Shown in pieces: positions 18,512 to 27,123 of a stretch of DNA of 64,000 nt. Both the position numbers and the translations under genes were made by a program. Each line of letters opens with the position of its first letter. The stretch's first letter is position 1. This DNA is from Bacteroidales bacterium (GTDB lineage Bacteria; Bacteroidota; Bacteroidia; Bacteroidales; UBA932), in NCBI GenBank assembly GCA_017626555.1, contig JAGAIM010000004.1, forward strand, positions 81,849 to 145,848. The letters are read 5' to 3'. The notes beneath the pieces are model-generated. The model saw only the letters and a list, made by a program, of their open reading frames with translations, did no database searches and was not told the origin of the DNA.

Positions 18512-18766
18512 TCAATGGCAAGTTTCACGGGATCCGCAACTTCCGCATCCGCCCTCATCGCAGGATACAGGATTGCCGTCCTTGTCTTTCTTGCCCCATA
18601 ATTTCATTTCCTCTTCCTTGGCGCACTTGATGCCCCTCTTACGCATCTCGATGTTGTTCTCTATCTCAGTTTCAGGAAACTTTCCGTCTTTCCTGAAAAT
18701 GATGTTGAAGCACAAGCCGAACACGCAGAGCGCTACAAGAATCAATGCCGCGATCAATATCTCCAT
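18512..18766 (-). CDS. Small membrane protein with Cys-rich tail
   Basis: 84 residues. A single N-terminal transmembrane helix (about 2-24: [17 protein letters not shown]), a charged middle, and a tail [16 protein letters not shown] with five cysteines and a terminal His that could bind metal. It resembles uncharacterised Bacteroidetes membrane proteins. Its ATG overlaps the prs stop (TGATG), so the two are translationally coupled; der follows 71 bases later. Confidence 0.8.
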   Translation of the reverse strand: MEILIAALILVALCVFGLCFNIIFRKDGKFPETEIENNIEMRKRGIKCAKEEEMKLWGKKDKDGNPVSCDEGGCGSCGSRETCH

Positions 18767-19698
18767 CAGTTGATGAAACTAGAACTGATTTCCTCGTAGT
18801 TATAGACCTTGTTGATGATGTCGGCGAACATACCTGTCATCGAAAGAACAGTGATCTTGCTTCTGTCCTTTGCCGGGTCTGTGCTGAGAGGAATGGTGTC
18901 TGTCACGATGACTTCTTCAAGTGCAGAATCTGCAATCCTTTCGTATGCAGGACCTGAAAATACAGGATGAGTAGCGCAGGCGCGTACACTAAGTGCACCC
19001 ATCTCCTTGAGGACGTTGGCTGCCTTTGCAAGAGTTCCTGCTGTGTCGATCATATCGTCAACAATCACAATGTTCTTGCCTGCTACGTCACCGATTGCTG
19101 TGATGGAAGCCACTACATTAGCCTTTTCGCGTGATTTGTGGCAGATGACAACCGGACATTCAAGATATCTAGCGTAAGCGTTTGCTCTTTTGGCACCACC
19201 CATATCAGGAGCGGCAATGGCGAGATTGTCGATGTTGAGTGACTTAAGATAAGGAAGGAATACAGCGCTTGCATATATGTGATCGACAGGGAAGTCGAAG
19301 AATCCCTGGATCTGGTCGGCGTGAAGGTCGCAGGTCATAACACGGTCACATCCTGCAGCGTGAAGCATATTCGCAACAAGTTTCGCACCGATTGATACTC
19401 TCGGCTTGTCCTTGCGGTCCTGACGTGCCCATCCGTAGTATGGCATTACTGCAATCACCTTATGAGCCGATGCTCTTTTGGCAGCGTCTGCCATAAGAAG
19501 GAGTTCGAAGAGATTGTCTGTAGGAGGGAAAGTTGACTGGATGATGAATACAGTCGCTCCTCTGACGCTTTCATTGAATGAAGGCTGGAATTCTCCGTCA
19601 CTGAATGTCAGTACATCGGATGCTCCGAGTTCGAGATTGAGTGCCTTTGCAACCTTAAGTGCGAAATCCTTTGACGCCCTGCAGGCGAATAGTTTCAT
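18766..19698 (-). CDS. prs: Ribose-phosphate pyrophosphokinase
   Basis: 310 residues from the ATG at 19698. Makes PRPP from ribose 5-phosphate and ATP. Visible motifs: FSDGEFQ, YYGWARQDRKDKPR (ATP loop), the metal and ribose segment CDLHADQIQGFFDFPVDHI, and the PRPP loop NIVIVDDMIDTAGT. Six codons further upstream is another in-frame ATG; the chosen one starts the family's usual KLFACRAS strand. The stop overlaps the next gene by one base. Confidence 0.96.
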   Translation of the reverse strand: MKLFACRASKDFALKVAKALNLELGASDVLTFSDGEFQPSFNESVRGATVFIIQSTFPPTDNLFELLLMADAAKRASAHKVIAVMPYYGWARQDRKDKPRVSIGAKLVANMLHAAGCDRVMTCDLHADQIQGFFDFPVDHIYASAVFLPYLKSLNIDNLAIAAPDMGGAKRANAYARYLECPVVICHKSREKANVVASITAIGDVAGKNIVIVDDMIDTAGTLAKAANVLKEMGALSVRACATHPVFSGPAYERIADSALEEVIVTDTIPLSTDPAKDRSKITVLSMTGMFADIINKVYNYEEISSSFIN

Positions 19699-19729
19699 TT
19701 TGTGTTCCTTGATCATCTTGTATGAGGGT

Positions 19730-20341
19730 TTAGTTTTGTTCTTCTTTAATTGTTTCAAGCACGGATCCTATATACTCCAGAATTTCTTCGCGTCCAAGTC
19801 CTGTTTCCGAGGATGTTACGAATGTGGGCGGGAGTTCTTCCCATAGTTCGAGAATCTGTGCTTTCATCTTCTCGATCTGTGCTTCGAGGGCCTTCGGGCC
19901 GTTCTTGTCGCCTTTTGTGAAAATGATGGCGAAAGGTATCCTGCTCTGTCCGAGTTCAATGAGGAAATCCATATCGATCCTGCCGATATCGTGGCGCGAA
20001 TCGATCAGGACGAACAGCATCACCATCTCCTGCGAGAGATTGATATAGTTCCTGATTACCTGCTCGAGTTTCTGTTTTCCTGTAGCAGACATCTTTGCAT
20101 ATCCGTATCCGGGGAGATCGACCAGATACCATTCCTTGTTGATGAGGAAATGGTTCACGAGCCTGGTCTTTCCGGGTTTGCTCGATGTCATTGCAAGTTT
20201 CTTGTTGTTGCAAAGCATATTGATCAGTGAGGACTTGCCCACATTGGATCTGCCTATGAACGCAAACTCCGGGAATTTCTGTTTCGGCTTCTCGGAAATT
20301 CTTGTGCTGCTGCCGGCGAATAATGCCTCATTGATTTTCAT
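19730..20341 (-). CDS. engB: Ribosome biogenesis GTP-binding protein EngB/YsxC
   Basis: 203 residues. G1 GRSNVGKSSL, G2/switch TSSKPGKTR, G3 VDLPGYGYAK and G4 FTKGDKNG are all present, as expected for this essential 50S-assembly GTPase. The ATG at 20341 is preferred to one six codons upstream because most homologues begin MKIxxA. prs follows 31 bases downstream. A -7 box lies 26 bases upstream. Confidence 0.96.
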   Translation of the reverse strand: MKINEALFAGSSTRISEKPKQKFPEFAFIGRSNVGKSSLINMLCNNKKLAMTSSKPGKTRLVNHFLINKEWYLVDLPGYGYAKMSATGKQKLEQVIRNYINLSQEMVMLFVLIDSRHDIGRIDMDFLIELGQSRIPFAIIFTKGDKNGPKALEAQIEKMKAQILELWEELPPTFVTSSETGLGREEILEYIGSVLETIKEEQN

Positions 20342-20367
20342 CTTTCTCTGTTTTTGCAATCAGTCGG

Positions 20368-20375
20368 CAAAGATA
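20368..20375 (-). promoter_or_regulatory. -7 box upstream of engB
   Basis: TATCTTTG on the minus strand; possible promoter for engB-prs-small protein-der. No -33 match. Confidence 0.55.
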
Positions 20376-20428
20376 TGAATTTTATTTTATTTCGTATGAA
20401 ATAATGGTGCAGGTATCGGAAATTTTGC

Positions 20429-20436
20429 TAAATTTG
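20429..20436 (+). promoter_or_regulatory. -7 box upstream of xseA
   Basis: TAAATTTG, 22 bases before the xseA ATG, divergent from the engB box. It may serve the run that continues into the glycogen genes. Confidence 0.5.
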
Positions 20437-20458
20437 TTGCGATGCAATAAAAGATGCA

Positions 20459-21634
20459 ATGGAAAAGGAATTTATCGACCTATTTGAGTTACAGACTAGA
20501 CTTAAACAGGGGATAGAATGTCTTTTTCCGTCCCGTGTGTGGATAAGGGCCGAAGTTAGTGCAATCAAGGCACGTAACGGAGGCCATTGTTATATGGAGT
20601 TGTCCCAAAGTGATGCAAGCGGGCTCATTGCCAAGGCTAATGCTATAATATGGTCTTCGAAATACCGTTTCATCGCTCCTTACTTCGAATCGGTGACGGG
20701 TTCTCCTATTTCGGAAGGAATGACGGTTCTGGTGGAAGTACAGGTCAATTACAGCCAATTGTATGGCTTTTCGCTGATTGTCAATGATGTGGATCCGGAG
20801 TATTCCCTCGGTGTCCGCGAACTTGAGAGGCAGAGGACCATCGAGCGTCTGAATAAGGAAGGGCTGATGGGGCTGCAGAAAGAACTGTCTCTGCCTGCTC
20901 TGCCATATTCTCTGGCAGTGATTTCGGCTGAAGATGCAGCGGGATATCGTGACTTTGTCCGTCATATCGAGGAGAATCCTTACGGGTTCAGGTTCAATCT
21001 GGAACTGTATCCGGCTATTATGCAAGGGACCGGGTGTCCTGAGTCGGTTATTTCTGCGTTGGATGCAGTGATGGACAGTGGCAAAGGCTATGATGCGGTG
21101 CTGATACTCCGCGGCGGTGGTGCCAGACTCGATCTTGCCTGCTTTGATGATTATGATCTGGCCTCAGTCATCGCCCAATATCCTTTGCCGGTACTTACAG
21201 CCATCGGTCACGATCAGGATTTCCACGTATGCGATATGGTTGCCTACGGATACGTAAAGACTCCTACAGCGCTTGCGGATTATATCCTTTCGATCTATGA
21301 GGATGAGGATGCAAGGCTTTCATCGTATCGTACGCGTATGAAACTCGCATTCGGAGCCCGTATCTCTGCTATGGAAATGTCTCTGGATATGCTCCGTTCG
21401 AGGATAAGGGGAGGGTTCGCATTGAAGATCGCGGCGATGGAGGCTGCCTTGGGGCTTCTTGAGGCCAGGGTGTCATCTGCCGATCCGCGGAAAATTATGG
21501 AAAGGGGCTATGCTTTGGCTGTCGATGGTGACGGACGGGTGATGAAGGGAACACAGGGAAGGCACTCTGGAGACAGGCTGTCGCTGATGTTTGCTGACGG
21601 TATATTGGACTGTATGATCGAGAATATAAGATGA
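20459..21634 (+). CDS. xseA: Exodeoxyribonuclease VII large subunit
   Basis: 391 residues, slightly short for the family. N-terminal OB fold (VWIRAEVSAIKARNGGHCYMEL) and the catalytic region: AVISAEDAAGYRDF, ILRGGGARLDLACFDDYDLA and TAIGHDQDFHVCDMVA, PTALADYI. The coiled C-terminal region is compressed relative to E. coli. With XseB it degrades single-stranded DNA. The stop overlaps the xseB start (ATGA). Confidence 0.95.
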   Translation: MEKEFIDLFELQTRLKQGIECLFPSRVWIRAEVSAIKARNGGHCYMELSQSDASGLIAKANAIIWSSKYRFIAPYFESVTGSPISEGMTVLVEVQVNYSQLYGFSLIVNDVDPEYSLGVRELERQRTIERLNKEGLMGLQKELSLPALPYSLAVISAEDAAGYRDFVRHIEENPYGFRFNLELYPAIMQGTGCPESVISALDAVMDSGKGYDAVLILRGGGARLDLACFDDYDLASVIAQYPLPVLTAIGHDQDFHVCDMVAYGYVKTPTALADYILSIYEDEDARLSSYRTRMKLAFGARISAMEMSLDMLRSRIRGGFALKIAAMEAALGLLEARVSSADPRKIMERGYALAVDGDGRVMKGTQGRHSGDRLSLMFADGILDCMIENIR

Positions 21635-21819
21635 TGAAGGAATTTGATTACGCAAAAGCGGTGGAGGAACTGGAGGCGATTGCTTCCAAGGTTGAGGATC
21701 CTCAGACAGGGATCGGGGATATAGACAAGTATATCAGGAGGTCTGAGGAACTGATAGCGGCCTGCAGGGGATATCTTCGTGGGGCGCGTGAGAAACTTGA
21801 AGTAATGGATAACCAATAA
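21631..21819 (+). CDS. xseB: Exodeoxyribonuclease VII small subunit
   Basis: 62 residues. DYAKAVEELEAIASKVED and DKYIRRSEELIAACRGYL match the two-helix XseB fold. A 4-base overlap with xseA fits fixed stoichiometry. The branching-enzyme gene begins 13 bases downstream, so the glycogen genes may be read from the same transcript. Confidence 0.93.
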   Translation: MMKEFDYAKAVEELEAIASKVEDPQTGIGDIDKYIRRSEELIAACRGYLRGAREKLEVMDNQ

Positions 21820-21832
21820 TCGTGACATAGAT

Positions 21833-23845
21833 ATGTGTGCAAAAAAGATGATGATTTACGACAATGACGAATGGCTGATGCCGTATAAGGATGCCATAGA
21901 CCAGAGGCACGAAATGATTGCTCGACTTAGGGACAGGCTCTCTGTCGATGGGTCTCTTTCCAAGGCAATGAACAATCATATATACTATGGTATGCATCGT
22001 GACGGCAAAGGGAACTGGATTTTCCGTGAATGGGCTCCAAATGCCACAAAGATTTATATAGTCGGTGAATTCAATAATTGGAAGCGCACGGAAGCATACG
22101 CTCTCAAGCCCATTGGCGGCGGAAACTGGGAGATTGTGCTTCCTTCGATGTTCCTTGAGCACGGAACATTGTATAAACTTTATATTGAATGGAAGGGCGG
22201 AGGAGCCGAAAGGCTTCCTGCATATCTGACCAGAGCGGTGCAGGATCCTGTTACAAAGACATTCTGTGCCCAGGTCTGGGACCCGGCTCAGCCTTACGGT
22301 TGGAAGAATCCCGCTCCGGGAAAAAGAGAACATCCGTTCATATACGAATGTCATATCGGTATGGCGGCGGAAGAGGAAAAGGTCGGTACATTCGAGGAGT
22401 TCCGTCTGAATGTCCTGCCGAAGATTGCGGATCTGGGCTATGACACGATCCAGATTATGGCTCTTCAGGAACATCCGTATTATGGTTCATTCGGTTATCA
22501 GGTAGCCAATTTCTATGCATTGAGTTCGCGTTTCGGTACTCCTGAGGAGTTCAAGGCTTTGGTTGACGATGCACACGGTCTGGGTATAGCGGTGGTGATG
22601 GATATAGTTCATTCGCATTCTGTTGACAATGAGGCTGAAGGGCTTGGAATGTTTGATGGAAAGGAAGACCTGTATTTCTATACCGGATGGCAGGGAAGGC
22701 ATCCCGCCTGGGGCTCGAGATGCTTCGATTATGGGAAAGATGAAACCAAATATTTCCTTCTGTCAAACTGCAAGTACTGGATGGAGGAATATCATATCGA
22801 TGGCTTCCGTTTTGACGGCGTTACCAGTATGCTTTATTGGGATCACGGTCTGGAAAAGGCCTTTGTAGGATATGATAATTATTTCAACCAGGGTGTGGAT
22901 GAAAATGCTGTCGCGTATCTTGCCCTGGCAAATATGCTGGTGCGTGAAATAAATCCGGATGCATTCACCATTGCCGAGGATGTGAGCGGAATGGCAGGTC
23001 TTGCAGCACCTTTCGAACAGGGCGGTGTCGGATTTGACTTCCGTATGAGTATGGGTGTCGCCGACAATTGGATCAAATGGATCAAGGAATTGTCTGACGA
23101 CCAGTGGAGTATGGGCGAGATGTGGTGGCAGTTGACCAATAAACGTGAGGATGAGAAGACGATAAGTTATGCCGAGTGCCACGACCAGGCTATGGTGGGA
23201 GACAAGACCATAGCATTCCGTCTTATGGACAAGGAGATGTACTTCTCGATGAACAAGGATTCGCAGTCTCCGGTGGTTGACAGAGGAATGGCACTTCACA
23301 AGATGATCCGTCTTGTCACTATGGCGACTTGCGGCGACGGATATCTGACTTTTATGGGTAACGAGTTCGGTCATCCTGAGTGGATCGACTTCCCGCGCGA
23401 AGGAAACGGATGGTCGTATAAGCACGCCAGAAGACAGTGGTCTCTTGCCGAACCAGACTATCTCAGATACAGATATTTAAGAAATTTTGACAAGGCGATG
23501 GTCACTCTGGCGCAGCAGGAGGCTGTTTTGGATGAAAAACCTGAACTTTTTGTGCAGGATGAAGAAAAAAAGATTCTGATATTCAAGAGAAAAAATTGTA
23601 TCTTTGCACTCAATTTCAACCCCACTGCTTCTTTTGCCGACTATGGCTTTGCTGTTCCGGCCGGGAAATATGAGGTGGTACTCAACTCGGATGAAAACGA
23701 ATTTGACGGCTTCTCCAGACTTAAGATTGGAGAGGTGCATTTCAGTGTATCCGAGCGAAGTGAAAACGGTAACGGCAGATATGATGCTACTTTGTTCCTC
23801 TACCTGCCTAGCCGATGTGCAATGGTGCTGAAGAAGATTGACTGA
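21833..23845 (+). CDS. glgB: 1,4-alpha-glucan branching enzyme (GH13, eukaryote-like)
   Basis: 670 residues. CBM48-like domain at about 50-140 (GNWIFREWAPNATKIYIVGEFNNW), then the GH13 barrel: VVMDIVHSH (Asp257, His260), nucleophile Asp328 in GFRFDGVTSM, acid Glu382 in IAEDVSG and the transition-state pair His450-Asp451 in AECHDQ. The YYGSFGYQVANFYA segment and length fit the eukaryote-like GH13_8 branching enzymes common in Bacteroidetes. It adds alpha-1,6 branches to glycogen. First of five glycogen genes in a row. Confidence 0.94.
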   Translation: MCAKKMMIYDNDEWLMPYKDAIDQRHEMIARLRDRLSVDGSLSKAMNNHIYYGMHRDGKGNWIFREWAPNATKIYIVGEFNNWKRTEAYALKPIGGGNWEIVLPSMFLEHGTLYKLYIEWKGGGAERLPAYLTRAVQDPVTKTFCAQVWDPAQPYGWKNPAPGKREHPFIYECHIGMAAEEEKVGTFEEFRLNVLPKIADLGYDTIQIMALQEHPYYGSFGYQVANFYALSSRFGTPEEFKALVDDAHGLGIAVVMDIVHSHSVDNEAEGLGMFDGKEDLYFYTGWQGRHPAWGSRCFDYGKDETKYFLLSNCKYWMEEYHIDGFRFDGVTSMLYWDHGLEKAFVGYDNYFNQGVDENAVAYLALANMLVREINPDAFTIAEDVSGMAGLAAPFEQGGVGFDFRMSMGVADNWIKWIKELSDDQWSMGEMWWQLTNKREDEKTISYAECHDQAMVGDKTIAFRLMDKEMYFSMNKDSQSPVVDRGMALHKMIRLVTMATCGDGYLTFMGNEFGHPEWIDFPREGNGWSYKHARRQWSLAEPDYLRYRYLRNFDKAMVTLAQQEAVLDEKPELFVQDEEKKILIFKRKNCIFALNFNPTASFADYGFAVPAGKYEVVLNSDENEFDGFSRLKIGEVHFSVSERSENGNGRYDATLFLYLPSRCAMVLKKID

Positions 23846-23869
23846 AAATAACTAAATACGTATTTATAT

Positions 23870-25798
23870 ATGGCATTTCTTAAATTCAACAAGTCCGAAC
23901 TGGTCAACCTGGAGTATTCGCTCAAGCGTGAAATCATCGCGGCGAATGAGACAGGTGCGTACTGCAACACATCCATCGTGACCTGCAATACGAGGCGCTA
24001 TCACGGACTGCTTGCCGTTCCTGTCGAGGAGTTGGGAGGAGGTAAATTTATGCTCCTGTCTTCTCTGGACGAAAGTCTCGTGCTTGGAGGCAAACAGTTC
24101 AATCTCGGCATCCACTGCTATGGTGACACTTACGAACCGAGAGGTCATAAGTACATCATCGACTTCGATGACAATCCTGTGCCGGTAGTGACCTACAAAG
24201 TCGGTGGAATCATTTTCACCAAGACTATTATGATGGTACCGGACAATGATCAGGTGCTCATCAAGTATGAACTTCAGGCTGCTCCTGGCAAGGTGTCGCT
24301 TCAACTCAAGCCTTTCCTTGCATTCAGAAGCATCCATAGTCTCACAAACCAGAATTCCGAGGCTTATACTGCCTTTGATGAGGTGGACGGAGGAGTATCC
24401 TTCTGCCTCTACAACGGTTTCCCTGCGCTGAATCTTCAGACATCGGCAAAGGCAACGTTCAAGTATCAGCCTTACTGGTATAATGGTGTGACCTATTCAG
24501 ACGAATACCGCCGCGGTTTTGACTGCCGTGAGGATCTGTTCGTTCCTGGAACATTCTCTCTCGATCTCAAGCCGGGCGAGTCGGTGGTCTTCTCTGCTTC
24601 GGTAAATGAGGTCAATCCGCGAGGACTCAAGAGGAAGTTTACCGATACACTCAAGAAGATGGATGTGATAGAGGACTATCGCGACCTTCTTGTTCACAAT
24701 GCCGAGATGTTCAAATGCCATAAAGGCGACAGAGCGCAGATCAATGCCGGATTCTCCTGGCTTGAGACCGGTCTTCTCCGCGAGACAATAGTATCTCTTC
24801 CGGGACTGACCATATTTGCAAACGGTGATTGTGACGAGTTCGAGAAGATTCTCGACACATTGATTGCAGATGAACAGGAGCGCCTGTTCCATCGTACCAC
24901 CCAGTGTGAGGCTCCTCTCAGACTGACAGAAACCCTTCAGCAGTATATCCGATTCAGCGGAAAGGAAAAGCACGTATGGAAGAAATACGGCGAGACACTC
25001 AAGGGTATAATAGAAAGTTATGCTCCGGGCAGAAGGAAAGAAATAGCAATGCATCCTAACGGACTCCTCTGGGCGCAGATGGACGGAGTCGCACTGTCTT
25101 GGATGAACGCATACGTTTATGGCCGTCCGGTCACTGAACGTGCCGGCTATCAGGTAGAAACCAATGCCTTCTGGTACAATGCCCTGTGCTTCGCTATCGA
25201 TATGGAGAACAAATACGGTCCTCGCAAGAGCGAATTCGTTGAGCGCTGGTCACCTGTCCGCGACTTGGTGAAGGAAAACTTCCAGCCTACATTCTGGAGG
25301 CCGGAGTGGGGATATCTCGTTGATTATGTAGGCAACGGTCCTCAGGATCAGGCAGTAAGGCCTAATATCCTTTTCCCTGTATATCTTGAATACAGTCCTG
25401 TTGACGATGAGGTTATCTCAGAGGTTGTGATGACCATAAACGATGAACTTGTAACCAAGAGGGGACTCAGGTCTCTTTCTCCTAGGAATGAGGCTTATAG
25501 AGGTGTTTATGAGGGATCGCAGATCGACCGCGACCTCGCATACCACCAGGGCTGTGCGTTCCCTGCACTTCTTGCACCATATATCGACCTGTGCTTCAGG
25601 ATGATGGGCGATACATTCTACGGAAGGGCAAAGTACCTTGTTGAAGGATTCTTCGAGGACATCAGCAAGCACGGTGTGGGTGCATTCTCCGAACTTTATG
25701 ACGGAGACCCTCCTCACGAACCGCACGGTGCGATTGCATCTGCGATGAGCACTGCGGCTCTTCTGAGGATATTATATATAATGGAACAATACAATTAA
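23870..25798 (+). CDS. Glycogen debranching enzyme, amylo-alpha-1,6-glucosidase type
   Basis: 642 residues. The N-terminal half (NTRRYHGLLAVP, SSLDESLVLGG) is the beta-rich domain of bacterial GDE; the C-terminal half is an (alpha/alpha)6 glucosidase domain of GH133 type with FSWLETGLLRETIVSLPG, HPNGLLWAQMDGVALSWMN, YLVDYVGNGPQDQAVRPN and a late GAFSELYDGDPPHEPHGAIA. It should hydrolyse the alpha-1,6 stubs left by phosphorylase, which lies three genes on. Confidence 0.92.
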   Translation: MAFLKFNKSELVNLEYSLKREIIAANETGAYCNTSIVTCNTRRYHGLLAVPVEELGGGKFMLLSSLDESLVLGGKQFNLGIHCYGDTYEPRGHKYIIDFDDNPVPVVTYKVGGIIFTKTIMMVPDNDQVLIKYELQAAPGKVSLQLKPFLAFRSIHSLTNQNSEAYTAFDEVDGGVSFCLYNGFPALNLQTSAKATFKYQPYWYNGVTYSDEYRRGFDCREDLFVPGTFSLDLKPGESVVFSASVNEVNPRGLKRKFTDTLKKMDVIEDYRDLLVHNAEMFKCHKGDRAQINAGFSWLETGLLRETIVSLPGLTIFANGDCDEFEKILDTLIADEQERLFHRTTQCEAPLRLTETLQQYIRFSGKEKHVWKKYGETLKGIIESYAPGRRKEIAMHPNGLLWAQMDGVALSWMNAYVYGRPVTERAGYQVETNAFWYNALCFAIDMENKYGPRKSEFVERWSPVRDLVKENFQPTFWRPEWGYLVDYVGNGPQDQAVRPNILFPVYLEYSPVDDEVISEVVMTINDELVTKRGLRSLSPRNEAYRGVYEGSQIDRDLAYHQGCAFPALLAPYIDLCFRMMGDTFYGRAKYLVEGFFEDISKHGVGAFSELYDGDPPHEPHGAIASAMSTAALLRILYIMEQYN

Positions 25799-25815
25799 TA
25801 TAAGGAGGACAGATA

Positions 25816-27111
25816 ATGAGAGTTCTAATGTTCGGATGGGAGTTTCCTCCTCATATTGCGGGAGGTCTCGGTACTGCTTGCTACGGTATGACCAAAGGTC
25901 TGGCCTATAATGACGTTGATGTGCTTTTCGTGATGCCTTCAGCCTCTGGAGATGAGGATGAGAGCGCAGTGAAGATCATCAATGCCAGTGATGTGGCTAT
26001 TGACACGGTAAGTGCGACAGTCGATGAGTTCCTTGGAAAGGTTCAGTTCGTGCACATCGGTACCAATATGGTTCCATACGTGGATCCTAACGATTTCAAG
26101 ACTATCGTTGAGGAAGAACGCAAGAGACAGATCAAGGGCTTCCGTGTACAGTATGGCCAGAAATATAAGTTTTCTGGAAAATATGGTGCCAACCTTATGG
26201 AAGAGGTTGCGCGTTATGCTATGGTCGGAGCGACCATCGCTATGCAGTACAAGGATCAGTTTGATGTGATCCACGCTCACGACTGGCTTACATATCTTGC
26301 CGGCATTGCTGCAAAACAACTTACAGGCAAGCCGCTTGTTGTTCATATGCACGCTACATCATACGACCGTGCAAGTGACGATCAGGTGGATACAAGAGTT
26401 GTTGACCTTGAGACCAAGGGTATGATGGCAGCCGACAAGGTGATGGCAGTGAGTGAACTGACAAGAAATATCTGTATCAACCGCTATGGTATCGAACCGG
26501 AGAAAGTTGTGGCAGTGCATAATGCTGTTGATTTCTCTGGCCGTGAGAAACTTGAGGTCGAGAGGAACGTAAAGGAGAAGGTGGTTACCTTCCTTGGCCG
26601 CGTTACCTATCAGAAGGGACCTGAATATTTCATCGAGGCAGCGGCAAAGGTACTCAAGAGATGCAAGAACGTACGTTTCGTGATGGCAGGAAGCGGTGAT
26701 ATGCTCAACAGATGTATCCGCCACGTCGCACGATTGGGTATATCAGACAGATTCCACTTCACAGGCTTCCTTCGCGGAAAGGAGGTACATAAGATGTTCG
26801 CACTTTCGGATGTCTATGTAATGCCTTCTATTTCAGAGCCTTTCGGAATATCTCCGCTTGAGGCGATGCAGACAAATGTGCCGTCTATCATATCGAAGCA
26901 GTCGGGCTGTGCCGAAATCCTCAAATACGCCCTGAAGGTTGATTTCTGGGATGTCGATGCTATGTCTGACGCAATTTATGGCCTTCTTCAGTATCCTGCA
27001 ATCTCACAACTTGCGGCGCGTTGCGGTTACGATGAGGTCAACAGCATCAAGTGGAATGATGTTGCGGCAAAAATCAAGGGTATATATCAGGAAGTTATTG
27101 ACAATAAATAA
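25816..27111 (+). CDS. GT4 family glycosyltransferase, glycogen-synthase-like
   Basis: 431 residues. The opening WEFPPHIAGGLGTACYGM is the donor/acceptor glycine loop of GT4/GT5 enzymes; later come IHAHDWLTYLAG, VHNAVDF, FLGRVTYQKGPEYFIEAA and the catalytic Ex7E motif EPFGISPLEAM. A strong AAGGAGG Shine-Dalgarno lies upstream. It may extend alpha-1,4-glucan or make maltosyl primers; its place between debranching enzyme and GH57 protein supports a glycogen role, but the exact acceptor is not known. Confidence 0.88.
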   Translation: MRVLMFGWEFPPHIAGGLGTACYGMTKGLAYNDVDVLFVMPSASGDEDESAVKIINASDVAIDTVSATVDEFLGKVQFVHIGTNMVPYVDPNDFKTIVEEERKRQIKGFRVQYGQKYKFSGKYGANLMEEVARYAMVGATIAMQYKDQFDVIHAHDWLTYLAGIAAKQLTGKPLVVHMHATSYDRASDDQVDTRVVDLETKGMMAADKVMAVSELTRNICINRYGIEPEKVVAVHNAVDFSGREKLEVERNVKEKVVTFLGRVTYQKGPEYFIEAAAKVLKRCKNVRFVMAGSGDMLNRCIRHVARLGISDRFHFTGFLRGKEVHKMFALSDVYVMPSISEPFGISPLEAMQTNVPSIISKQSGCAEILKYALKVDFWDVDAMSDAIYGLLQYPAISQLAARCGYDEVNSIKWNDVAAKIKGIYQEVIDNK

Positions 27112-27123
27112 AACTACATAATT

